Source: an uncultured Prevotella sp. | GTDB taxonomy: Bacteria > Bacteroidota > Bacteroidia > Bacteroidales > Bacteroidaceae | Direction: 5' to 3' | DNA: 19,928 nucleotides | NCBI GenBank assembly: GCA_900772835.1 | Contig: CAAGSA010000090.1 | Location: 1-19,928, forward strand | In this document: positions 7,787 to 14,886 of the stretch, piece by piece | Layout: each line of letters opens with the position of its first letter | Numbering within the stretch: position 1 is the stretch's first letter | The notes under the pieces: generated by a model | Databases searched by the model: none | What the model saw: the letters and a program-made list of their open reading frames with translations, nothing else | What the model was told of the DNA's origin: nothing | Program-made: the position numbers and the translations under genes

Positions 7787-8803
7787 TCATTGTCCGCCAA
7801 GGCGGTTGAAGAATTCTATTATCTCGTCCCATGTCTTGAACGTGTCGGAGCCGAGAGGAATCGTGGTGCCCATGAAGTCGGAGCCGTCGCACAGCTTTTC
7901 GGGAGCTATCAGATAGTCGCCGTAGAGCAGGTTCAGCTGGTTGGAGAACACCACACGCTGCCATGCCGGCACGTTCACCACATCCTGCACCCAACGCTGC
8001 GCCTCGGTGATGTAGGCAGGGTCGTCGGTGGGTGCCGGCGCCACCACGTAGATGGCATAGCTCTCGAGCAGAGTACGCAGTCCCTTCATGGCGCTGCCCC
8101 TCTGGTTGCCGTTGGCATCGCGCAGGGCATCGATGCTGATGTAGGCTATGGGGCGCTCCCTTCCCTCCTGACGGTCGTCGATCCAGCGCACTACGGGGAT
8201 GACGGAGTGGATGAGCGACTTGTCGATGAGGCGGTGCTCGCCGTGGAAGCTTATCGCCTGGCGGTAGTGCTCCCTGAACACGCCCCACGTTTCGGCGGCA
8301 ACCTGCGTGTCGGCATCGCCGAACAGACCGAACACGCGGCTCTGTTCCTCCTCACTGACGGCACTGAAGCACTGGCGTGTGGCTTCCTTGTATTCCTCCA
8401 CGAGGGCTTTCGTGACGATGAACTCCTGCACTCCGTCCTCGCGCGGGTTCTGGAACGTCTGCTTGCCGAGCATCCCGTGCTTCGTCATCGTGTCGCCCAT
8501 CAGGAAGGCCGGGTTCACCAGTATGCGGTCGTAGCCGTAGAGCATTTCCGTATACATTCCGCCCATCGACGTGCCGATGATGAGGTCTGGCTTCTGTTCC
8601 TCGCATTTGCGGCGCAGCAGTGCCATCGCCTCGTCGGGGTGGAGTGGTAGGTCGTAGGCTACGACCTCGGCTGAGGGCAGCAGTTCGCGGATGCGTGCCA
8701 CGGTGCCCGACTGTGCCGACGACATGAAGCCGTGTACATATAGAATCTTCTTCCCCTTCATCAGCGAGGGGTACTGAAGCACGTATTTGTTTTCCTTTTC
8801 CAT
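7787..8803 (-). CDS. YqiA/YcfP-like alpha/beta hydrolase fused to a degenerate HAD 5'(3')-nucleotidase-like domain
   Basis: 338 residues. Residues 16-205 form an alpha/beta hydrolase of the YqiA/YcfP type: oxyanion-side HG at 24-25, nucleophile S79 in GTSMGG, and candidate acid and base D163 or D165 (FGDADTQV) and H190 (GEHRLIDK). Residues 217-338 resemble the C-terminal two thirds of NT5C-type deoxyribonucleotidases: IYVVAPAPTDDP aligns with the family's IYILSTAP..NNP, QRVVFSNQLNLLYGDYLIAP with a K-R-L..HKNL..GD.LIDD stretch, and DFMGTTIPLGSDTFKTWDEI with the ending. The HAD catalytic positions look lost: no DxD at YISIDAL, no Ser/Thr in the second motif, no Lys, and DD replaced by AP. It is therefore probably an esterase or hydrolase with a non-catalytic sensor or structural domain. 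The substrate is unknown. The start could also be Met15 (8761). It sits upstream of rnr, 42 bases apart. Confidence 0.75.
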   Translation of the reverse strand: MEKENKYVLQYPSLMKGKKILYVHGFMSSAQSGTVARIRELLPSAEVVAYDLPLHPDEAMALLRRKCEEQKPDLIIGTSMGGMYTEMLYGYDRILVNPAFLMGDTMTKHGMLGKQTFQNPREDGVQEFIVTKALVEEYKEATRQCFSAVSEEEQSRVFGLFGDADTQVAAETWGVFREHYRQAISFHGEHRLIDKSLIHSVIPVVRWIDDRQEGRERPIAYISIDALRDANGNQRGSAMKGLRTLLESYAIYVVAPAPTDDPAYITEAQRWVQDVVNVPAWQRVVFSNQLNLLYGDYLIAPEKLCDGSDFMGTTIPLGSDTFKTWDEIIEFFNRLGGQ

Positions 8804-8914
8804 AATATTCTTTTTTCCAATCTTTTTTTCTTGTCCCCTCGGTGGTGATTTCTTTTCCCGTGGTTTCCTTTTCCTGTTTCCTTTGTTGTGCCCTCACGGT
8901 ATATGGGGCAACGT

Positions 8915-9478
8915 TTAGAAGTTGTTCACGTTCAGTATGCCGTACGCGCCGGTCGTGTTGCCGTAGTAGCACTCCAGGCCCTTCTTGCTTTTGTCGCCTT
9001 TAACGAGGTTGCCGCCGTATTTCAGGTCGAACACGCGGTGGCACGACTTGCAGGTGGCAGTGCCGTCGGCATTCATCGTCAGCGGATAGCGCGGCATGCC
9101 GGAGCCTCTGTAGCAGTCGGCGCACTGGTTGTCGTAGGCATAGAACTTGCCGTCGTTGCCGAAGCCGATGATAACGCCGTTGTAGATGCCGATAGTGAAG
9201 TTCTGCTTGCGGTCGGTGTCGGTGAGTGGAAAATAGGTGGGTTCGCCTCCGTGGTTCGATTCAAACTTGTATCTTGTGTCGCCCTCCCTTGAGATGCGGC
9301 AGAACACGTTGGAGTATTGGGTCATCGCTTCGGCGAGCGTGTGGTTTTTCATCCTGTTGTTGTCGAGCGTCAGCCGACAGTAGTAGTTGCTGTACTCCGA
9401 TTCGGCACAGCCTGTGAGCGTCGGCAGCAATAATACCGCTGCCACGGCTCCGCAAAGTATAGAAAAGAGTCTGTTCAT
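8915..9478 (-). CDS. Rieske-like lipoprotein with CxxC...CxxCH cluster
   Basis: A 187-residue exported lipoprotein. The signal peptide 1-23 ends in a lipobox LTGC with lipidated C24, which is why the start at 9478 is preferred over in-frame codons reaching to 9598. Residues about 93-185 have the layout of a small Rieske-like ferredoxin domain: IGIYNGVIIGF, then FYAYDNQCADC, then TCKSCHRVFDL, and a final GILNVNN strand. The ligand set C119, C122, C143, C146 and H147 differs from classical Rieske (CxH...CxxH), so it may bind zinc, or an iron-sulfur centre in a different way. No partner reductase lies nearby. It is preceded by a hairpin terminator (9606-9643), so it has its own unrecognised promoter in 9479-9605. 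An envelope redox or metal protein is an inference. Confidence 0.7.
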   Translation of the reverse strand: MNRLFSILCGAVAAVLLLPTLTGCAESEYSNYYCRLTLDNNRMKNHTLAEAMTQYSNVFCRISREGDTRYKFESNHGGEPTYFPLTDTDRKQNFTIGIYNGVIIGFGNDGKFYAYDNQCADCYRGSGMPRYPLTMNADGTATCKSCHRVFDLKYGGNLVKGDKSKKGLECYYGNTTGAYGILNVNNF

Positions 9479-9605
9479 CCCTTTTTTGTTATATGGGGCT
9501 GCGCATGCAAGTAGCGTGCCTGTCCATTGTTCGTTGTATATTGTGGCGGTGTGTGTGCCGTATGTCAGGCAGGTTGCGCCTTGTGTGGTACCGCCCATAA
9601 AACAT

Positions 9606-9643
9606 ACATCGGAGCACCCGGAGTATCCCGAGCACTCCGATGT
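9606..9643 (-). terminator. intrinsic terminator of the pyrE-SRPBCC operon
   Basis: A 38-base sequence folds into a 17-bp stem with a 4-base loop in minus-strand RNA, four of the pairs being G-U. On the plus strand those four become C-A or A-C mismatches, so the hairpin is built for minus-strand transcription. ATGTTTTAT follows on the minus strand. It lies 53 bases past the SRPBCC stop codon. Confidence 0.85.
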
Positions 9644-9696
9644 TACAAAGTGTTACACCAGTGTATGGTGGTGGTTGTTCTTACTCGTCGTTTCTT

Positions 9697-10110
9697 TTAT
9701 TCATACGGAATCATTGCCAGCACGTCGGCAATCTTCTCCAGCCCTTCCTGCAGCGGTTTCGACACCATACCTTTTATGAAGGGGTTGATGTCTGCCTTTA
9801 TGGTGAGCTTCATCTTGCATGCTGTATCGCCTTCGGGCACCACCTGTATCCAGAGATTGGCGGAGATGGGAGAGTTCTCGGTGGCGAATTTTATGCATTT
9901 CGGCTCCTCGCGCTCCACGATTCTCATCGACACGCTGCCCATAGGGGCGCTGATGCTGAGGCTGTCGCTGTCGAACGATAAATCCTTGATCTTGTCCTCC
10001 GGTAGTCTGTCGCGCACTTTCTCCAGATTGCTCAGGTCGCTGAGCATGGCGTAGACGGCAGTCTGAGGGTGGGGGATGTGCTTTATTCCGCTTTCAAACT
10101 TACTGCTCAT
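9697..10110 (-). CDS. SRPBCC (START/polyketide-cyclase-like) family protein
   Basis: 137 residues. The helix-grip pattern of SRPBCC proteins is seen: a short first strand (FESGIKHIPHP), helix QTAVYAMLSDLSNLEKV, central beta strands (LSISAPMGSVSMRIVEREEPKCIKFATE, ANLWIQVVPEG, ACKMKLTIKADI) and the long C-terminal helix from about residue 115. The ligand is unknown; the fold binds hydrophobic ligands in many families. The start at 10110 is preferred over codons reaching to 10161: it is preceded by GGAGAAAAG and overlaps the end of pyrE by 11 bases, implying translational coupling. Function beyond the fold cannot be given. Confidence 0.82.
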   Translation of the reverse strand: MSSKFESGIKHIPHPQTAVYAMLSDLSNLEKVRDRLPEDKIKDLSFDSDSLSISAPMGSVSMRIVEREEPKCIKFATENSPISANLWIQVVPEGDTACKMKLTIKADINPFIKGMVSKPLQEGLEKIADVLAMIPYE

Positions 10111-10747
10111 CTTTTCTCCAGTTAGCAGGATCGTTGCGCCATTCATGCAGCACTTCCACATCCTCGTCCTTGATATATCCTGTTTCCTGTGCCTCTGCCA
10201 CCACGTGCTCGTAGTCGGTCAGTGTGATGAGGGTCACTCCTGCCTCCTGGAATGCCTTCTTTGCCACGTCGAAACCGTATGTGTATGATGCCACCATACC
10301 TACAACCTCGCAGCAGTTGCGGCGTATTGCCTCCACTGCCTTGAGCGACGAACCGCCGGTGGAGATGAGATCCTCCACTACGACAACCTTCATTCCCGGC
10401 TTCAGTTCGCCTTCGATGAGGTTCTCCAGTCCGTGGTCTTTAGGCTTGCTGCGCACGTAAACGAACGGCAGGTTCAGCTCGTCGGCAACGAGAGCTCCCT
10501 GTGCGATGGCGCCAGTGGCAACACCGGCTATAGCCTCTGCCTCGGGGAAATGCTCAAGGATGGCGTGAACGAGTTCGAGTTTCACGTAGTTGCGCAGTTC
10601 CGGATAAGAGAGAGTCTTGCGGTTGTCGCAGTAGAAAGGTGACTTCCAGCCGGAAGCCCATGTGAAGGGATTTTCCGGCTGCAGCTTGATAGCCTTTACT
10701 TTGAGAAGCTTAGATGCAAATACTTTTTTTAGTGAGTCCATTGTCAT
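10100..10747 (-). CDS. pyrE: orotate phosphoribosyltransferase
   Basis: 215 residues, the usual length. It converts orotate and PRPP to OMP and pyrophosphate, the fifth step of de novo UMP synthesis, in the cytoplasm. The PRPP-binding loop VVVVEDLISTGGSS is at 121-134, and the flexible catalytic loop RSKPKDHG at 99-106 carries the conserved Lys and His. The N-terminal GWKSPFYCDNRKTLSYP segment is typical. Two in-frame ATGs (10747 and 10741) give MTMDS or MDS; they cannot be separated from sequence. Its end overlaps the SRPBCC gene by 11 bases. No TAnnTTTG box is found in the 157 bases before it, so it may be read from the glutaminyl cyclase gene or use an unusual promoter. Confidence 0.97.
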   Translation of the reverse strand: MTMDSLKKVFASKLLKVKAIKLQPENPFTWASGWKSPFYCDNRKTLSYPELRNYVKLELVHAILEHFPEAEAIAGVATGAIAQGALVADELNLPFVYVRSKPKDHGLENLIEGELKPGMKVVVVEDLISTGGSSLKAVEAIRRNCCEVVGMVASYTYGFDVAKKAFQEAGVTLITLTDYEHVVAEAQETGYIKDEDVEVLHEWRNDPANWRKDEQ

Positions 10748-10904
10748 TTATCTTTGTTGTTATTGTATTTCCCATTTTGGTGTGGAGCCGAACTGTTTTT
10801 TCCTTTATATGCCGTGCCGTTACGCTTTGCATGCTTATAAAGCCAGGCTGTCACTTCTGTATTCAGTACTCCACTCCTTATTGTATTCTATAGCGTGGAA
10901 ACCG

Positions 10905-11903
10905 TTATTTCTCCGAATAGAGCACCTGTATCACGGTCTGGCCCACAGCTTTCAGTATGTTCCTGTCGATGTTTTCCATCGTGTCGTTGACGGTGTGCCA
11001 TATGGGACCGAAAGAGCTCTGCTGGCAGTTGGGATAGTAGGCGATTATGTCCACGGTGGGTATGCCTGCCTTCTGGTTCACGGGGATGTGGTCGTCGGTC
11101 ACGAAGCCTCCCTGTTCGTTGGGGAAGAGCGACTCGTATCCGGCAGTGCGTGCGGCGGCCCATACCTTATTCACTATAGACTGGGCGAATTGTCTCGACA
11201 TGCCTTCCTGGTAGAAGCGTGCTCCTGTGCCGCCCACCATGTCGAGCAGTATGCCGAAGCGTGCCTCGTAGCCAGGCTTGTGTGGATTCTCTGCCCAATA
11301 CTGTGCGCCGAGAGCCCACGAATCGCCGTTGTCGGTGGCGTCGCTCCATTGCGGCACTCCCCAGTCTTCGGCATCGAAGCACACGAAATCCACTCCAATC
11401 TGCAGTGAGTCGGCTTTCTGTATCTGTCGCGCCACTTCGAGCATCACGGCAATTCCGCTTGCGCCGTCGTTTGCCGCCATTACCGGCTTGCGCCAGTTTG
11501 TGCTGTCCGGGTCGTTGTCTGCCCACGGGCGGCTGTCCCAGTGGGCGCAGAGCAGTATGCGTGTCGTCAGCTCCGGCTTGTAGCTTGCTATGATGTTGTT
11601 GCTTTTCAGTATCGTGCCGTCGAACCCTTTCAGGTCGGCTTTCTGCTCAATCACGGTGCATCCGTACTGCTTGAACTTGTCTACAATCCATTGTGCGCAG
11701 TCGTCGTGTGCCTTGCTGTTCATCGTTCTCTCGCCGAAGCTGCACTGCTTTTCGCAGAATGCGTATGCTGAGTCGGCGTCGAACTGCGGTCCTACGGCTA
11801 TGTCTGCCAGTTGCTCGGTGTCTGCCTTTTTCGTGCTCTTGCATGCGGCGAACAGCGTCGTGGTGAGAATCAGTGCGATGGGCAGTATGTATTTATGTTT
11901 CAT
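10905..11903 (-). CDS. glutaminyl-peptide cyclotransferase, M28-type, lipoprotein
   Basis: 332 residues. The signal peptide ends in a lipobox FAAC with C21, which fixes the start at 11903; the reading frame stays open far upstream only because it overlaps the next gene. The M28 fold with a single zinc site is apparent: D146 (AANDGASG), D180 in FDAEDWG, and H303 (IWHTVND) as zinc ligands; E179 and D221 (LLDMVG) as catalytic acids by comparison with animal-type glutaminyl cyclases. H121 (CAHWDSRP) also matches. Such enzymes in Porphyromonas and Prevotella convert N-terminal Gln of exported proteins to pyroglutamate in the periplasm. An M28 aminopeptidase is the alternative, but the FDAEDWG motif and the long insertions favour the cyclase. 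It is 86 bases downstream of the C26-M19 gene and could be co-transcribed with it. Confidence 0.85.
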   Translation of the reverse strand: MKHKYILPIALILTTTLFAACKSTKKADTEQLADIAVGPQFDADSAYAFCEKQCSFGERTMNSKAHDDCAQWIVDKFKQYGCTVIEQKADLKGFDGTILKSNNIIASYKPELTTRILLCAHWDSRPWADNDPDSTNWRKPVMAANDGASGIAVMLEVARQIQKADSLQIGVDFVCFDAEDWGVPQWSDATDNGDSWALGAQYWAENPHKPGYEARFGILLDMVGGTGARFYQEGMSRQFAQSIVNKVWAAARTAGYESLFPNEQGGFVTDDHIPVNQKAGIPTVDIIAYYPNCQQSSFGPIWHTVNDTMENIDRNILKAVGQTVIQVLYSEK

Positions 11904-11989
11904 TTCTCTTTTCTTTTTTATGGGTTGTGTGGGGTGGGAGGTGTTGCTGGTGTGGCATATGCCGATTGTCGTGCGGGCATTGCCGTCCA

Positions 11990-13792
11990 CTATTTCATGC
12001 CCCCTTGCACCTGTGCCATGATGCGTAGCCAGTTTCCTCCCCATATCTTTTCTATGTCGTGAGGGGAGTATCTGCGGCGCAGCAGTTGTATGGTGAAGTT
12101 TATCAGTTCCGATGAGTCGGCAATGCCGCACACTCCGCCGTCGCCGTCGAAGTCGGTTCCGATGCCTACGTGGTCGATGCCCATTATGTCGATGGCGTGG
12201 TCGAGGTGTTCCATGGCATCGATGATGCTTGCCTCCTGGTCGTCGTTGCGCAGGAAACCGCCGTAGAGCGTTATCTGTGCCACTCCGCCTTTCTGTGCGA
12301 GGGCAAGCAACTGATCGTCTGTAAGGTTTCGCGGCACGTCGCACAGAGCCTTGCAGTTGCTGTGGCTGCACACTATCGGCATCGTGCTGATGTCGAGAGC
12401 GTCGTAGAAGCTCTTCTCTCCGGCATGGCTCAGGTCGACCATCAGTCCGCAGCGGTTCATCTCCCTTATCACCTGTTCGCCGAATCCGCTCACTCCGTTG
12501 TTGGTGTTCTCCGAGCGTTTGGCGCTGTCGCAGATGTCGTTGTCGCCATTGTGGCATAGAGTGATGTATACCACTCCTCTTTGTGCGAAGTGCTCCACGT
12601 TGGCAATGTCGTGGTTCAGGGCGGTGCCGTTTTCTATGCCGAGCATTATCGACTTGCGCCCCATGTGCTTGTCGGCATACAGTTCGGCAGGTGTGCGTGC
12701 TATGGATACGAACTTACCGTTGCGTTCCACGATGTCTTCAATCTTGTCGAATATGAGGTCGGCATAGTCCTTTGGTGTCTGCACGGAGAATGGTGCCACC
12801 TCGCTGAACTGCTGTCCCGGCTGCGGTTGTGGCAGATATGCCGCCATTGTCACAGCGTCCTGCCTGCCGTCGGTCATTTTGTGCAGGTCCACGAGTATGC
12901 GGCTGTCTCTCCAGTCGAAGTGTATTCCCTGTGGAAAGAACATCGGAGTGTCGCAGTGCGAGTCGATGGTCAGTATTCGCGAGTGCAGCTGCTTTGCCTG
13001 GTTGTACTCCGCGCCTCTTTCCACGAGCCACTGGAACAGCGGCAGCCCTTCTTCCATCCATTCCGGATGCCATTGCACTCCGAGAATAGATTTGTGCTCG
13101 CTGCTCTCTATTGCCTCCACCACTCCGTCGGCGGCGTATGCCGACACGTTCAGTCTTCTGCCGCAGGTTCCCACGGCCTGGTGGTGCAGTGAGTTCACGA
13201 ATATCCTGTCTTTCTTGTATATGGAATGTAGCACCGAGCCAGGTTCAATGCCTACCGAGTGTGTCGGTTCTCCGCGCCATTCCGTGTCCTGACTGTGTTT
13301 CACTCTTTCCACGGTCTTGCATTCTGCTGTGTCAGCTCCCGTGGTGTCTATGTCCTGCCGTACTTTTCCTCCGAGTGCCATGGCCATAGTCTGTATGCCG
13401 CGGCAGATGCCCAGCATAGGCAGCTGGCGGTTGTATGCAAGTCTTACGGTGAGCAGTTCCGGCAGGTCGCGGTGCGAGTTGATGCCGTGCAGTGCAGGCA
13501 CGGGTTCCTCTCCGCACCAAAGCGGATTGAAGTCGCCTCCTCCCGAAAGCAGCAGTGCGTCGATGTTGTCGAGGGTGTTTATTATTACGTCGGTGTCGCC
13601 CACGGGCGGTATAACCACCGGCACACCTCCAGCCTTTACCACCGACGTATAGTAAGGTTCGGCAAGGGCAACGTTCCCGTCGGCAAAGTTTCCGGTGATT
13701 CCGATCACCGGTTTCCTTTGCGCTTCGGGATAATTCTTGTATATGCCGTTCAAATGCGACTGGAAGTCAAATGGTTCCACGTCTTCAATCAA
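11990..13792 (-). CDS. fusion of gamma-glutamyl hydrolase (peptidase C26, class I amidotransferase-like) and M19 dipeptidase
   Basis: 600 residues with no signal peptide. Residues 28-260 form a C26/PuuD-like domain: GITGNF start, DALLLSGGGDFNP, nucleophile C130 in GICRG, and H242 and E244 in QWHPEW. Residues 272-600 form a complete M19 (membrane dipeptidase-type) domain: H279 and D281 (HCDT), E387 (GIENG), H456 (DLSHAG), H477 (CSHSN), R488 and D547 (GTDFDG). Both active sites look intact. The first hydrolyses gamma-glutamyl amide bonds and the second dipeptides, so the pair could process gamma-glutamyl peptides to free amino acids in the cytoplasm (inference). The start is TTG at 13792-13790: there is no in-frame ATG before residue 126, and a TGA in this frame inside the upstream gene limits the N-terminus. 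It begins 20 bases after the lrp stop codon. Confidence 0.88.
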   Translation of the reverse strand: MIEDVEPFDFQSHLNGIYKNYPEAQRKPVIGITGNFADGNVALAEPYYTSVVKAGGVPVVIPPVGDTDVIINTLDNIDALLLSGGGDFNPLWCGEEPVPALHGINSHRDLPELLTVRLAYNRQLPMLGICRGIQTMAMALGGKVRQDIDTTGADTAECKTVERVKHSQDTEWRGEPTHSVGIEPGSVLHSIYKKDRIFVNSLHHQAVGTCGRRLNVSAYAADGVVEAIESSEHKSILGVQWHPEWMEEGLPLFQWLVERGAEYNQAKQLHSRILTIDSHCDTPMFFPQGIHFDWRDSRILVDLHKMTDGRQDAVTMAAYLPQPQPGQQFSEVAPFSVQTPKDYADLIFDKIEDIVERNGKFVSIARTPAELYADKHMGRKSIMLGIENGTALNHDIANVEHFAQRGVVYITLCHNGDNDICDSAKRSENTNNGVSGFGEQVIREMNRCGLMVDLSHAGEKSFYDALDISTMPIVCSHSNCKALCDVPRNLTDDQLLALAQKGGVAQITLYGGFLRNDDQEASIIDAMEHLDHAIDIMGIDHVGIGTDFDGDGGVCGIADSSELINFTIQLLRRRYSPHDIEKIWGGNWLRIMAQVQGGMK

Positions 13793-13812
13793 GCTATTAT
13801 TGTTCTTTAATG

Positions 13813-14337
13813 TTAATCGTCGATATCTTCTGCGTCAACGGCCTTCGGGGCTTTTGCCCTTTTCTTAGCCTCGACCACTCTTGAAGCTATTGGTATCTCC
13901 CTCTTGATGCTTTGTTCGAGCGAGATGAGTGTTTCTGTAGCCACCACTCCCGGAATCTCCTGCATCTGGTTGTTGAGCAGGTCCATAAGCTGTTCGTTGT
14001 CCTTTGCATAGAGTTTCACGAGCATTGTGTACGGTCCGGTTGTGAAGTGGCACTCCACGATTTCCGGTATATGCTCGAGCTGCTCCACCACAGCCTTGTA
14101 CATGCTTCCTTTTTCGAGCGTGATACCCACGTAAGTGCATGTAGAGAATCCGAGGCTCTTCGGATCAACGTCGAACTTGCTTCCTGTTATCACTCCGTCT
14201 TCTGTCAGGTGCTGCACTCGCTGGTGAATAGCTGCGCGCGACACGTTACACTCTGCTGCCACATCCTTGAAAGGAAGGCGTGCGTTTTTCGACAAGATGC
14301 TCAATATCTTCTTGTCAAGTCTGTCTATCTTTTCCAT
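13813..14337 (-). CDS. Lrp/AsnC-family transcriptional regulator
   Basis: 174 residues. The N-terminal winged helix-turn-helix (about 5-52, DRLDKKILSILSKNARLPFKDVA then VSRAAIHQRVQHLTEDGVI) is followed by an AsnC/RAM ligand-binding domain (about 65-150), and then a charged tail of about 20 residues ending DAEDIDD. The family binds amino acids and assembles into dimers to octamers that control amino-acid metabolism. It lies directly upstream of the C26-M19 peptidase fusion (20 bases), so it probably controls that operon and itself. A full promoter is at 14447-14478, with a leader of about 100 bases containing an AT-rich self-complementary stretch around 14398-14422 (alternating TA with ATAGAT repeats). 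Confidence 0.93.
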   Translation of the reverse strand: MEKIDRLDKKILSILSKNARLPFKDVAAECNVSRAAIHQRVQHLTEDGVITGSKFDVDPKSLGFSTCTYVGITLEKGSMYKAVVEQLEHIPEIVECHFTTGPYTMLVKLYAKDNEQLMDLLNNQMQEIPGVVATETLISLEQSIKREIPIASRVVEAKKRAKAPKAVDAEDIDD

Positions 14338-14446
14338 AATTGCAATCTTATATTTTTATTGATTCTAATATTCTTTGTCGTTACTTTGAGCCCACGTTTT
14401 ATATATAGATATATATATAGATGAGTAGATTGATTATAAGACAAAG

Positions 14447-14478
14447 CAAAATTAGGAGTTTTTTCTTATCCGTGCAAA
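14447..14478 (-). promoter_or_regulatory. promoter of the Lrp-family operon (-33 TTTG, -7 TAATTTTG)
   Basis: On the minus strand TTTG (14478-14475) and TAATTTTG (14454-14447) are separated by 20 bases: both boxes match the Bacteroidetes consensus exactly. It is the clearest promoter in the window, about 110 bases before the start at 14337. Confidence 0.8.
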
Positions 14479-14735
14479 CAAATTGATGTTAAAAATGAGA
14501 TTTCCTTTATCATTTTGGTATTTTTATCAAAAAACGGGGGCTGTTTACTTACTTTTTAGCATTTTTCAAGTGTTTTTTCTTTTTTATTTTGGCGTTTACG
14601 ATTTTAAAATGTCAGCAACTGACATAATAACCGCTTTTTCTCTTGCTCGCATACAAACGTTTGTTAAATATTCGGATTCGTATTTTAATATGCAACAAAA
14701 CGTATAATTTATTTTTCAATATGAAATTTATTTAT
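14479..14735. other. AT-rich intergenic DNA without a recognisable gene
   Basis: Between the lrp promoter and the candidate plus-strand unit. A 74-codon plus-strand frame (14483-14707) begins beside the lrp -33 box, is hydrophobic as expected from AT-rich DNA, and has no promoter or ribosome binding site; I do not call it. No repeat or hairpin worth naming was found. Confidence 0.5.
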
Positions 14736-14743
14736 TTACTTTG
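14736..14743 (+). promoter_or_regulatory. weak -7-like element (TTACTTTG) of a candidate plus-strand transcript
   Basis: TTACTTTGC differs from TAnnTTTG at one position and has no TTTG at -33. It is the only promoter-like element upstream of the 22-nt repeats, small ORF and plus-strand terminator that follow. Treat as tentative. Confidence 0.25.
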
Positions 14744-14782
14744 CATTCAGATATACTGCATAGTGCGCTTAATGGCAGAAAA

Positions 14783-14870
14783 CGAAGCTGGATAGCAAAG
14801 GCAGCGAAGCTAAATAGCAAGAGCAATGAAACGGAATAGCTAAAACAAAGAGACGAAAGTACTAAAACAA
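14783..14870 (+). repeat. 22-nt degenerate tandem repeat, four units
   Basis: Units start at 14783, 14805, 14827 and 14849. Units 1 and 2 share 14 of their first 16 bases (CGAAGCTGGATAGCAA versus CGAAGCTAAATAGCAA); units 3 and 4 share the ending CTAAAACAA. All are purine-rich on the plus strand. The period is not a multiple of three, so this is not coding-repeat structure. It lies immediately 5' of a small ORF with a purine-rich ribosome-binding-like sequence. Confidence 0.65.
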
Positions 14871-14886
14871 AGAAAGGAAAAAGGCT

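Noticed and set aside
9479..9598. 40-codon N-terminal extension of the Rieske-like lipoprotein
   Set aside because: It would bury the signal peptide and lipobox inside the protein; the start at 9478 gives a proper lipoprotein signal.
10749..10756. TATCTTTG on the plus strand just before pyrE
   Set aside because: It matches the -7 consensus but points against all neighbouring genes, with no plus-strand ORF, -33 box or terminator downstream.
11904..12557. N-terminal extension of the glutaminyl cyclase frame by 218 codons
   Set aside because: The extension overlaps the C26-M19 gene in another frame and is Arg/Gly-rich. The lipoprotein signal starting at 11903 marks the true start.
14483..14707. 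74-codon plus-strand frame
   Set aside because: It is hydrophobic only because the DNA is AT-rich, starts beside the lrp -33 box, and has no promoter, ribosome binding site or recognisable family.
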